The position numbers and the translations under genes were made by a program. This document shows positions 32,858 through 42,639 of a stretch of DNA of 64,000 nucleotides, piece by piece (within the stretch, counting starts at the first letter, position 1; every line of letters starts with the position of its first letter). The stretch is from contig NC_030831.1 of assembly GCF_001704415.2 (NCBI RefSeq), forward strand, positions 47,600,134 through 47,664,133, in the 5' to 3' direction. A model generated the notes under the pieces. That model was not told the DNA's origin, searched no databases, and saw only the letters and a list, made by a program, of their open reading frames with translations. Source of the stretch: Capra hircus. Its lineage: Eukaryota > Chordata > Mammalia > Artiodactyla > Bovidae.

Positions 32858-34150
32858 CTCACTAGCGTCATCTCACACACTAGTAAAGTAATGCTCAAAA
32901 TTCTCCAAGCCAGGCTTCAGCAGTGCGTGAACCGTGAACCTCCAGATGTTCAAGCTGGTTTTAGAAAAGGCAGAGGAAATTGAGATCAGGAATTGAGACA
33001 GAGATCAAATTGCCAACATCTGCCGGATCATCAAAAAAGCAAGAGAATTCCAGAAAAACATCTATTTCTGCCTTCTTGACTATGCCAAAGCCTTTGACTG
33101 TGTGGATCACAATAAACTGTGGAAAATTCTTCAAGAGATGGGAATACCAGACCAGCTGATCTGCCTCTTGAGAAAACTATATGCAGGTTAGGAAGCAACA
33201 GTTAGAACTGGACACGGAACAACAGACTGGTTCCAAATAGGAAAGGGAGTACGTCAAGGCTGTATATTGTCACCCTGCTTATTTAACTTATATGCAAAGT
33301 ACATCACGAGAAATGCTGGGCTGGAAGAAGCACAGGCTGGAATCAAGATTGCTGGGAGAAATCTCAATCACCTCAGATATGCAGATGACACCACCCTTAT
33401 GGCAGAAAGTGAAGAAGAACTAAAGAGCCTCCTGAGGAAAGTGGAAGAGGAGAGTGAAAAGGTTGGCTTAAAGCTCAACATTCAGAAAACGAAGATCATG
33501 GCATCTGGTCCCATCACTTCATGGGAAATAGATGGGGAAACAGTGGAAACAGTGTCAGACTTTATTTTGGGGGGCTCCAAAATCACTGCAGATGGTGACT
33601 GCAGCCATGAAATTAAAAGACGCTTACTCCTTGGAAGAAAAGTTATGACCAACCTAGATAACATATTCAAAATCAGAGATATTATTTTGCCGACTAAGAT
33701 CCGTCCAGTCAAGGCTATGGTTTTTCCAGTGGTCATGTATGGATGTGAGAGTTGGACTGTGAAGAAGGCTGAGCACCAAAAAATTGATGCTTTTGAACTG
33801 TGGTGTTGGAGAAGACTCTTGAGAGTCCCTTGGACTGCAAGGAGATCCAACCAGTCCATTCTAAAGGAGATCAGCCCTGGGTGTTCTTTGGAAGGAATGA
33901 TGCTAAAGCTGAAACTCCAGTACTTTGGCCACCTCATGCAAAGAGTTGACTCATTGGAAAAGACTCTGATGCTGGGAGGGATTAGGGGCAGGAGGAGAAG
34001 GGGACGACAGAGGATAAGATGGCTGGATGGTCTCACCGACACGATGGACGTAAGTTTGAGTGAACTCTGGGAGTTGGTGATGGACATGGAGGCCTAGCGT
34101 GCTGTGATTCATGGGGTCACAGAGTCGGACATGACTGAACTACTGAACTG
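32858..34150 (+). mobile_element. young BovB LINE, copy 2 (5'-truncated)
   Basis: About 1.29 kb of BovB from just upstream of the RT domain to a short tail (ACTGAACTACTGAACTG). Inverted relative to copy 1, with which it forms two long complementary arms separated by 552 bp. The 5' end abuts the old BovB piece. The 3' tail abuts the proximal half of the ruminant L1. Confidence 0.96.
33192..34097 (+). pseudogene. BovB ORF2 reverse transcriptase fragment
   Basis: The same BovB polymerase region as at 30801-31790. The frame is interrupted upstream by a TAG at 33189-33191 where copy 1 retains a Gln codon. The frame then stays open through GVRQGC (about 33246-33263) and YADD (33378-33389) to a TAG at 34095-34097. 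That TAG replaces the same conserved Trp codon that is TGA in copy 1, so the two nonsense changes are independent. Endonuclease and N-terminal regions are absent. Not functional. Confidence 0.93.
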
Positions 34151-34370
34151 ATGCTATTCTATCAAATCATCCCACCCCTGCCTTCTCCCACAGAGTCTAA
34201 GAGTCTGTTCTTTACATCTGTGTCTATTTTGCTGTCTTGCACGTAGGGTTGTCGTTACTGTCTTTCTAAATTCCTATATATCCATTAATATACTATATTG
34301 GTGTTTCTCTTTCTGACTTATTTCACTCTGTATAATAGGTTCCAGTTTCATCCATCTTATTAAAACTGAT
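34151..34370 (-). mobile_element. ruminant L1 3' end, proximal half
   Basis: On the minus strand: 'agtgaaataagtcagaaagagaaacaccaatatag', 'ggaatttagaaagacagtaacgac', 'gactctgtgggagaaggcaggggtggg', ending AGAATAGCAT at 34151. The remainder of this L1 is at 32306-32548 in the opposite orientation. Its 5' truncation point is followed by the target-site copy TCCTATCACTTT (34371-34382). Confidence 0.85.
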
Positions 34371-34490
34371 TCCTATCACTTTTACAATAACTAAACCTAT
34401 AATTTAAAACTTTCGCACAAAGAAAATATCAGGTTCAAGTAGCTTTACCAGCAAATGTAGATAAAACATTAGAAAAATTATACATATGTA
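34371..34490 (+). mobile_element. host L1M ORF2 (part 3)
   Basis: Begins with the L1 target-site copy TCCTATCACTTT and continues as sense ORF2 text ('taaaactttcgcacaaagaaaatatcaggttc', 'gtagctttaccagcaaatg'). It resumes the host L1M in the same orientation as 29580-30332. Confidence 0.7.
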
Positions 34491-34494
34491 TATA

Positions 34495-35030
34495 TATGTA
34501 CTAATTTTCTATTACTGAATAACAAAGTACCACAAACGTATCAACTTAGCACCCATTCGTGATCTCACAGTTTCCATGGGTCAGGCATTCCGTCACATAC
34601 TAACTGGGTTCTAGATCAAGGTCTCACAAGACTGCAGTCTAGGTATCAGGAAATGCGGCCTCATCATATGCTTGACTGGGTATAATGGGCTGCTGGGCTC
34701 CTTTGGGTTGTCAACAGAATTTACCTCCTCAAAGCTGTAGAACTGAGATCCCATTGTTCTACTGTCTTTCAGCATTTAGAGGTTTCCCACCACGCCCTGC
34801 CACATGACCCTATCTGTCGATGTGAACACATATGTTTCTTTGCCTCTTCAAGACTGGCAGGAAGCTCTTTCTCTTCAGTGTGCTAAGACAGAGTCCTACG
34901 TTACGAAACATACTCATGGGAATTACATGCCGTCATCTTTGCCATATTCTTTGGATTAGAAACAAATCACAAGTCCCACTCATACTCTGAGAGGATTATA
35001 CAGGAATATGGGTCACTGGGATGTATCTTC
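34495..35030 (-). mobile_element. MaLR-type LTR remnant
   Basis: 'ttctattactgaataacaaagtaccac', 'tgatctcacagtttccatgggtcaggc', 'gggttctagatcaaggtctcacaagactgcag', 'gtcatctttgccatattctttggattagaaacaaatcac' match an old ERVL-MaLR LTR read from its 3' end. Non-coding and heavily diverged. Confidence 0.6.
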
Positions 35031-35105
35031 CACAGTAAGTCAGACAGGAAGTGATTGGGATTAAATCTATGGACCCTGAACAGGAGAGTAAATATACTGA
35101 TTAGC

Positions 35106-35120
35106 TTTTTTTTTTTTTTT
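35106..35120 (+). repeat. poly-T run
   Basis: Fifteen T residues, a probable poly-A tail of a minus-strand retroposed fragment that I could not identify. Confidence 0.8.
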
Positions 35121-35289
35121 AGATTAAGGATGCTTATCAAGGTTTCTAGGGTAACCACTAGAAGGCAAGGACTAAGATATATATCTCCAAATTAGTGGGA
35201 CATAGGGGATGGTAGTACACAAGAAAACAAGAAAGAGGAAAACAGAAATGAAGAAAATTGGGGAAGTAGAAAATGCAAAATAAGGTAAT

Positions 35290-36090
35290 ATAAATAAATC
35301 CACACTTATCAGTAATTATAATAATGTTAATTAATTAACTTATGTATTAAAAACATTCATAAAACTGAATTTTTATATAATCTAGCTATAAGCTATCTAT
35401 GGGCTTCCCATGTGGCCCAGTGGTAGAGAATCTGGCTGCTGATGCAGGACACCAGAGTTCAATCCCTGGGTCAGGGATATCCCCTGGAGAAGGAAGTGGC
35501 AACCCACTCCAGTATTCTTGCCTGGGAAATCCCAAGGATGGAGGAGCCGCCTGGCGGGCTATAGTCCGTGGGGTCACAAAAATGTCAGACATACTTAGCG
35601 ACTAAACCACAAAGTTATCTACAAGAGACATTCCTAAAACATAAAGATGGAAGAAGTCTGAAACTCAAAGGATGAGAAATATATGAATTTATATACCATC
35701 AAACTATTATTCAGAAGAAAAGAGAATGTATAAATATATTGTGATTTGGTCATACAGTGGAATACCATCCAACACTGCAAATGAGTAAACCACAGCTGCA
35801 TTTACCAACATGGACAAAGGCTCCAAAAATGTTAAGTAAAAAAAAACAAAAGTCAAGTCATAAAAAAAGTGTGCAAATTTTTTAAATATTCAAAACTAAA
35901 CTGTATATTATTTCTGATATATACATATGTGATAAATTTTGAAGGGAAAAAGGAAACTATAAACCTAAATTTTCCCTGGAGATGAGAAAGGAATTTGGAA
36001 GGCATACACGGAAGTTTCAAAGATATTACAATGGAAAATTGGTGGTATTTTGAATAAAATAATAAGTGCAATATGTAAAAACAATTTCTT
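35290..36090 (+). mobile_element. old L1M fragments (ORF2 start and 3' region), split by a SINE
   Basis: 'gttatctacaagagacattcctaaaacataaagatgg' is the early ORF2 endonuclease region. From about 35740 the text jumps to the 3' region ('acagtggaataccatccaacactgc', 'aaccacagctgcatttaccaacatggac'), so most of ORF2 is deleted. Confidence 0.65.
35401..35612 (+). mobile_element. Bov-tA SINE with target-site duplication
   Basis: Head 'gggcttcccatgtggcccagtggtagag', B-box 'agttcaatccc', Bov-A unit to 'gcgactaaaccaca'. Flanks AGCTATCTA (35391-35399) and AGTTATCTA (35613-35621) match at 8 of 9. Confidence 0.93.
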
Positions 36091-36584
36091 AACCTTGCTG
36101 CACAGTAGATATAGATTCGTTTTACTTTTATTTTATATATCTTTTACATGTTCATATGTATATTCCTTGAAATGAATTTAAAATCCAATAGCTATTTAAA
36201 ATTTACTGAAAACTTAATAGCTAACTGTTTCCTTGACCTAAAGAAAAAGTCCAGCAATGGCACCATGAGAAGAGAGGATTTCCCCTGGAATTGCCATGAA
36301 CTTAATAAGCACTAACTTGTAGCAGCCAACAAGGTCTTATCTTCACTGACACAACCCAGCAAAGGTACAGAACTGCTCATGACCAGTAACCTATATTGCA
36401 ACCAGGAGACCTACTCTTGCTAGGGACTTAAGGCAAGACCAAGGGATCCTTGCTTCTTTTTGTCATTTCAGTGACCCTGACAGATATCAGCCCCACTCTA
36501 GTCACCTCAGAATTCTTGTCCAGGTAGGAAACTTCCCCGTAATCCTATATAATACTGTATGATTGAGTCACTTTCTCATATAAT

Positions 36585-36785
36585 GGGCTTCCCAGGTGGC
36601 TCAGATGGTAAAGAATCCACCTGCAATGCAGGAAACCCAGGTTCGATCTCTAGGTCAGGAAGATCCCCTGCAAGAGGTAATGGTTACCCACTCCAGTATT
36701 CTTATCTGGAGAATTCCATGAACAGAGGAGCCTGGCGGGCTACAGTCTATGGGGTCACAAAGAGTCAGACACGACTGAGCAAATA
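36585..36785 (+). mobile_element. Bov-tA SINE
   Basis: Well-preserved head 'gggcttcccaggtggctcagatgg' with A-box, B-box 'ggttcgatctc', and a complete Bov-A unit ending 'gacacgactgagcaaat'. The 75-codon frame across it is SINE-encoded. It is among the least diverged Bov-tA copies in the window. Confidence 0.95.
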
Positions 36786-36799
36786 ATACTACTGCTCAT

Positions 36800-37000
36800 T
36801 AATATATTTTTTATAACACCTCCTATGTGCCACACTATGAACTAACTGCTAGGGATACCAACAAACTATCACAGTATCATTGAACCAACACGGTCCCACC
36901 CTCAGACACTCAGAGCCTAAGAGGGCTGCAGACAAGCAAATGGGCACATGCAATAGAGAAGGTCAAGTGCAAAGAGGAAGTGAACTCTGTGCGTGAGAAG
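36800..37000 (-). mobile_element. L2 LINE 3' end
   Basis: Reverse-strand L2 tail: 'cacctcctatgtgccacactatgaactaactgctagggatacc', then 'cacggtcccaccctcagacactcagagcctaag'. Confidence 0.65.
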
Positions 37001-37186
37001 AGAAGATGGAAGGTCTCCAGTGGGCAAAGGAAATGGCCTCTGAGCTGAGAAGGCAGAGGACTCTGTGACGCCTTCCTCCCAACTCCGACTTGACTTAGCT
37101 TCAGTAACATTTCACAGGATTCAGCCTTTCCTGGCTCCTATTGTATTCTTATAATATATTCAAGCTGGGGTGATAAGCCCTGTTGT

Positions 37187-37242
37187 TGTAGGATTGTCCT
37201 ACACCAGGTAGGATTATTCCTTGCTTTGGATTGTCCTAAAGC
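37187..37242. other. row of three small hairpins with a repeated GGATTxTCC centre
   Basis: TGTAGGATTGTCCTACA (37187-37203) has a perfect 7-bp stem and TTG loop. GGATTATTCC (37211-37220) and GCTTTGGATTGTCCTAAAGC (37223-37242, one-base bulge) follow. Origin unknown. May be the footprint of repeated short duplications. Confidence 0.5.
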
Positions 37243-37524
37243 AGCCACCTTCCAGCTTCAGAAAGGACCAGTTTTCTGCTCTGCCCTGGCCAAGGCCCCT
37301 AGCAGTGGATCTGGTCCTACTGACTGGCTGCCTGGAAAAAGAACATAAGAAAGTAGAACACAGGACTCTCGGCCTTTCCGACCTGAACATCCTTCATCAG
37401 AAACATGCAAAGCCAGTCCAGGCTCCTGGCCTCAATCAACCCAGGCTGTGGGGACCAAGAGAGGAGTCAGGGATACTGAGAAGACGGAGTGTTCATCTCC
37501 ACCAGGGAGACTGGCTCCACAACT

Positions 37525-37625
37525 GTCTCTGTGGTCTTTGTGTGGTCTCTAGCAAATCATGTCACCTCTCGGGGCCTCAGTTTCTGCATCTTTGAATTGG
37601 GTGTAAACAGTGCCTGCCTCTCAGG
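37525..37625 (-). repeat. MIR SINE fragment
   Basis: 'gcaaatcatgtcacctctcggggcctcagtttctgcatctttgaattggg' is the antisense MIR centre. Confidence 0.65.
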
Positions 37626-40545
37626 ATAGAAGTGGAGTGAAACAATTAGTTCAAGGAAGTCCCCTGAAAGATGCAGAGCTCAGCCTTTATTCCGAAGTCA
37701 GGGTCAGGGTTGCTCAACCCTTCCATCCCCGCTTAAGCCTGGAACTCCTGCCCTCCCACCCAAGGCCTCTCTTGGCACACCCTCTCACCCGACCAGACCC
37801 AGGCTCACTTGGTTCCTGAGTCTGGACTCCCAGGATGCCTCCCAAGGGGGTGCAGAGGAAGCTGAGTGCAGAGCAGGTGGGTGGCGAGGAGATAATCCGA
37901 TCGCCCAGGCCTTTCCTTCCATCTTTGGACCACCGCTGTTCTCAGCCCTCTGAAGGGGAAGGCAGATGCACTCAGATTCCAAAACCTCGTTTCCCGACCC
38001 TCTCCTAGGACTTGTCCAGCTGGAAGTCAGCCCAGGGACTTTCCCATTGCCCAAAGGATGCTATGCACCCCAGCACCACCAGGTGGCCTCAGGGAATCAG
38101 ACCCTGCCTGTATCTCCACTCCTGGGTCTCTTGAGACAACTTACCATTTCAAAATAGCAGACGCCTCAAGCAGAAGGGGCCTCAAGAGTGGGAATTCAGG
38201 CCAGGCTTCTCAACTTCTTAAAGAAACTGATGAAAACCACTGACCAGTCCCCAGGAAAATTCCCCAGCATGTATACACAGTATCCTGGTACAACTTCAGA
38301 ACAACCTTGGACACCCCTTCCCCCGCCCCTCCCACCAAACACCACCATGGAGCCCACAGAATTTCTCTCAGCTCAGCCTAGGAGGCCCTGCCCCGGTCGC
38401 GGCCACCTCCCTTGTTGTCTGGATGACAAGTGAGTCCCACTGCCTCCTCTCCCAGAGATCAAACCCCATGCCCATGTGCATCCTTTTGAAACCTGGGTAA
38501 ACTGGTCCACTACGGAAACTGAAATGAAAGTCACCAATGCTTAGCCTATTTGAAAGGAGGAGTTTAGAAAAATGAGGAGGGATTTTAGTGGTTTGGGGAA
38601 TTATGGACTAATTGACTGTCCAGGAGCCCCAGGCATAAAAAGTGTTTTAATCAGAAAGTGACACTCCTTTTCCCAAGAGAAACCATGGTTTCACTGCCAC
38701 CTGCATATTAGAGCACAGAGATAGGGGGTCGATGGGAGAGGGAGGAGGAGAAGGACACGGGGGAGACGCCCCCTTCCTGAGACCCTGGGGTGTCAGGGAA
38801 CGAGTGCATTTTGGAGAACAGGCCCTCACCATGTCAGATCCGCACAGACACACCACCATCCGAGGTTGGCTGGTTTATCCCTAATAAAACCGTAAACTGA
38901 CTAAGAGTCTAGAAGGAAAAAGGCAAAACAAAAACTTAAACACTGGGAAGAAGGTGGATGACAGAAGTGAAGGCGGGCAGAAACAGTTCCCAGTCACCTC
39001 CCCTCCTTCTCCTCGGCACCTTCCACAGCAGGTAACCTGGTCCAGGAGTCAGCTCGTGAGGAAGCAGGCCCTTGGGGCTGCGGCGTGTCAGGGACCCGGT
39101 CCCTGTCCTTCCAGAGTTCCCAGCAGAGTGGGGAAGTCAGACACTAACAAAGAAAGAGTGTGGCGTGGCAGTGGCCGTGTGAGTGTCACGCCAGAGGAAA
39201 GAAGCCTTCCCCACTTGGGGTGCCGGTGAGCCCTCCTGTGGGATGGGACTTGAAGAAAGAAGGTGCAGAGAGGGCGGTAGGTGAGACTACGTAACAGTGG
39301 CGCAGAGGCTGGAAGACAGGGGGTGCAAGTGAGTACTGAGGGCGCCAGGAAGCAACAGACAGGACCCAGAACACTTTCCACGTGACCAGCCACCTTTGGC
39401 ATCGTTCTGCCATAGAACCTTGACTGTACTCTGGTCCACATCTTTCACTCTCCCCATCCCCCTGCCACCAATACCCCTCGCAAAGCGTGTGTTTGGAACT
39501 CAGTGGAGGACGGAAGCCCGCCCACTTCACGTTCACTCTGTAAGCGTCTCACATGCGTTCACCACGTGCCCGGCACCACTGGGGGCGCTGTTCCAGCACA
39601 AGACACACCGCAGGGCAAAGGGAAACAGCGCGGTGCCTCTTCTGTTCCTGGCAGAGAGCGTCTTAGAGTTGAATCTTTGTTCCCAGATCCCCTCGGGTTC
39701 CCACCCTCTGCAGTCTGTTATCAGCTGAAGGAAGGAACCGCTGGGTCCAGCCTGAGCCAAAGTGCTCACCGCTGGGCCTCTCAGTAGCTGAGGTCAGAAT
39801 GAGACCACGAGTCCTAACACAACTTCATGGATGGAGTTGAGGAGAAGTTCAGAGCAGACGGCAGTCTGACCAGTGTCCAATGTGGGGCCTCCGGGAGCTA
39901 GTCTAACCTTCCATGTTTCTGTGAAATAATTGCACCCGTAATTAATCCCAGTTGGGACACAGAGGCCAAGAAATATGATGCTCTGGGGACATATAAGGGG
40001 GATCCAGAAGAAAGGGGAGGAAGAAACGCTTCTTTGAGGAGGTGATGTTTAAGCCGAGATCAGAGGGGGAGAGTAGGAGGAAGCAGGTGGAGAAAAGGGG
40101 AAGGACAGAGCATTTGGGGAGAGGGAGTAGCAAGGGTGAGGCTGGCCCCATAAACAGTGGTCATCAGTCTGCACCATTTCAGAGGTGCCCTCCAGGCTCC
40201 TGAAGACATTAGGGACCAGGTGGAAACACTACCACCTTGGAAGAGGTGGGCAGATACCTGCCCTGCCAAACCCCAGAGAGACATCCACTATTCGTGGAGT
40301 GTTCCCCAGTGTGGGTAGCAGGTGACCGCACTCGCATGGGTTAAGAGAAAGATATGGTTTATGCTATTCAGAACTGCCGAAACCCCCAGAATAATAGTTC
40401 TGAAGAGCAGTTCTAGGGCAGGAGTTGCAATCCTGGTTGTACAACTGAATCACCTGAGACACTCAGAAAAACACTTGTTTTTCCAGACGAAGCAAATCAC
40501 GGTAGCTGAGCACAGCACTTTGTCATGGGGACTTTGAAACGTTTC
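37626..40545. other. long non-coding stretch, no gene recognised
   Basis: Unique, GC-moderate DNA. A CTCF-like word CACCACCAGGTGGCC (38076-38090, plus) is present. 39990-40140 carries weak antisense L2-like text ('ttgaggaggtgatgtttaagccgagatc'). No exon can be supported. Confidence 0.45.
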
Positions 40546-40550
40546 TGCAC

Positions 40551-40763
40551 GCATGTGTGCTCAGTCATGTCTGACACCTTGCGACCCCACGGACCATAGC
40601 CCTCCAGGCTCCTCTGTCCATGGAATTTCCCAGGCAAGAATACTGGAATGGGTTGCTATTTCCTTCTCTAGTGAATCTGCCCGACCCAGCAATCAAACTT
40701 GCATTTTTTGCATCTCCTGCATTGGCAGGCAGATTCTTTACCACTGCACCACGTGGGAAGCCC
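40551..40763 (-). mobile_element. Bov-tA SINE
   Basis: 'tgtgctcagtcatgtctgacacc' to the tRNA-like head 'accactgcaccacgtgggaagccc' at the right end. The plus-strand 80-codon frame is the usual antisense SINE peptide. Confidence 0.92.
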
Positions 40764-40916
40764 TTGAAAAGCTCCTAAAAGGTTTTGATTTTTAACGAGC
40801 AGCCAGGGTTGAGAATCACTATCCTAGCGCAATCTTTTTTTAAAAAACAAATAGAATAAGACCTTTCTACACAATTATTTATCTTAGAAATGTACCCACG
40901 CTTCTAAGTTCACATT

Positions 40917-41154
40917 GCTACTGCTAAGTCACATCAGTCGTGTCCGACTCTGTGCAACCCCATAGACGGCAGCCCATGAGGCTCCCCCATCCCTGGGATT
41001 CTCTAGGCAAGGACACTGGAGTAGGTTGCCATTTCCTTCTCCAGTGCATGAAAGTGAAAAGTGAAAGTGAAGTTGCTCAGTCGTGTCCAACTCTTCGGGA
41101 CCCCATGGACTGTAGCCTACCAGGCTCCTCTGTCCATAGGATTTTCCAGGCAAG
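40917..41154 (-). mobile_element. Bov-A2 SINE (dimer of Bov-A units) with target-site duplication
   Basis: Two Bov-A units in tandem joined by a GAAAGTGAAAAGTGAAAGTGAAG linker (41050-41072) and no tRNA-like head. This is the Bov-A2 arrangement. AGTTCACATT occurs at 40907-40916 and 41155-41164, a perfect 10-bp target-site duplication. Confidence 0.93.
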
Positions 41155-41329
41155 AGTTCACATTACACACATGTAGAGAGTGAAGACGCGGTAGAGGTCA
41201 TAGAAATCTCATGTTTAAAATAGGGTTGAACTTCAGGGAAAGTGGGTCCTACTTTCTCTTGCTTAGTCCAGGAAAATAGTATATTAAAAGTTGATCTATG
41301 AGGTTTATCATTTAAAAGAAAATAGTGTT

Positions 41330-42635
41330 ATGGATTACCACAAGCAAAAGAATGAAGTTAAATCCTTTCTTTACACATACACAAAAATTCACTCAAAATG
41401 GATCAAAGATGGATTTGATCAAAATGGATCAAATGTTTTGCAAGAGCAAAAACAATAAAATGCTTAAAGACAAAAAACATAGGAGTAAACCTTCATGGCC
41501 TTGGGGTCTTGGGCTGAACAAAACTTTCTTAGCTATGACACCAAAAGCACAAGTAACAAAAGAAAATATTGATTAAAGAGACTTCATCAAAATTACTAAC
41601 TTTGCAATGCAAACAATGCCATTGAAAAAATGGAAAAAGCACTCACAGAATAGGAGAGAATATTTGTAAATGGCATATATGATGAGGCACTTGTGTCCAG
41701 AATACATAGAGAACACTTACAACTCAACAATTTAAAGACAAATAACCCAAATAAAAAGTGAGCAAGGGATGTGACTAGACATTTCTTCAGAGACTTATAA
41801 TAGCCAATAAGAACATGAAAAGATGCTCAACATCACCAACCATCAAGAAGATGCAAATAAAAGCCAAAATGAAATACCACTTCACACCTACAAGTATGGC
41901 TAGAATCGTAACGACAGAGGATGTGGCAAAGATGTGAAGAAATTGGAGCCTTCATACACTGCTAGTTGGAATGTAAAATGGTGCAGCTGCTCTGGGAGGC
42001 AATTTATCAGCTTCTCAAAATGCTAAACACAGCGGTACTTACCATATGACCCAGCCATTCCACTCATGTAGATCCAAGAGAAACGAAAGCATATGACCAC
42101 ATAAAAACCAGTATGTGAACGTTTACATCAATTTGTAATAGCCAAAAATTACAAACAACCCAAAGGAGCATCAACTGATGGTTAAGTAAAATCAGGTATA
42201 TCAAGGCAAGGAAACATTATCCAGCCATTAAAAGGAATGAATTGATACCTGCTCCAAACATGAATGAATCATGAAATCATTTTGCTCAGTGAAAGAAGTC
42301 AATTATAAAAAGCCACATATTGTATGATTTCATTTATACGAAATGCCTAGAACAGGCAGATCTGTTTGAGATATAAAGTATATGGGTGGCAACCTGTGGC
42401 TGAGAGGTTGGAAGGAGATGGAGAGTGACAGCCAGCGGATACAAGGTTTCTTTCGGAGGTTATGAAAATGTCCTGAAATTGACTATGGTCATAGTTGCAC
42501 AACTCTGAGTATACTAAAAAACACTGAGTTGTACAATTTAAGCAAGTGAATTGTGTGGTATGTAAATTATATCTCAGTAAATCTCTTTTTTAAAAAACCA
42601 AATTATATCTCAGTAAATCTCTTTTTTAAAAAACC
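41330..42635 (+). mobile_element. old L1M ORF2 C-terminus and 3' UTR
   Basis: 'acacaaaaattcactcaaaatggatcaaag', 'agctatgacaccaaaagcacaag', 'cacttcacacctacaagtatggc', 'ttaccatatgacccagccattccactcatg', and the terminal 'gagttgtacaatttaag' and 'gtaaattatatctcag' follow the L1 order over about 1.3 kb. Many stops and frameshifts. Confidence 0.85.
42564..42635 (+). repeat. perfect 36-bp tandem duplication at an L1 tail
   Basis: The unit starts AAATTATATCTCAGTAAATC and ends TTTTTTAAAAAACC. Copies at 42564-42599 and 42600-42635 are identical, although the surrounding L1M is heavily mutated, so the duplication is recent. Confidence 0.92.
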
Positions 42636-42639
42636 AGCA

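Noticed and set aside
32306..34370. Twin-priming (5' inversion during L1 insertion) as the cause of the two oppositely oriented L1 halves
   Set aside because: In twin priming the inverted 5' part lies upstream of, and adjacent to, the 3' part, inside one target-site duplication. Here the inverted half lies beyond the poly-A end, 1.6 kb away, and a BovB and a host L1M are split in the same pattern.
36585..36660. tRNA-like segment with A and B boxes, possible tRNA gene
   Set aside because: It is the tRNA-derived head of a Bov-tA SINE joined to a Bov-A unit. The same holds for the other Bov-tA copies. None folds out as a separate tRNA gene by inspection.
39571..39589. CACCACTGGGGGCGCTG as a CTCF site
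   Set aside because: One base short in the G-rich core, so the match is poor.
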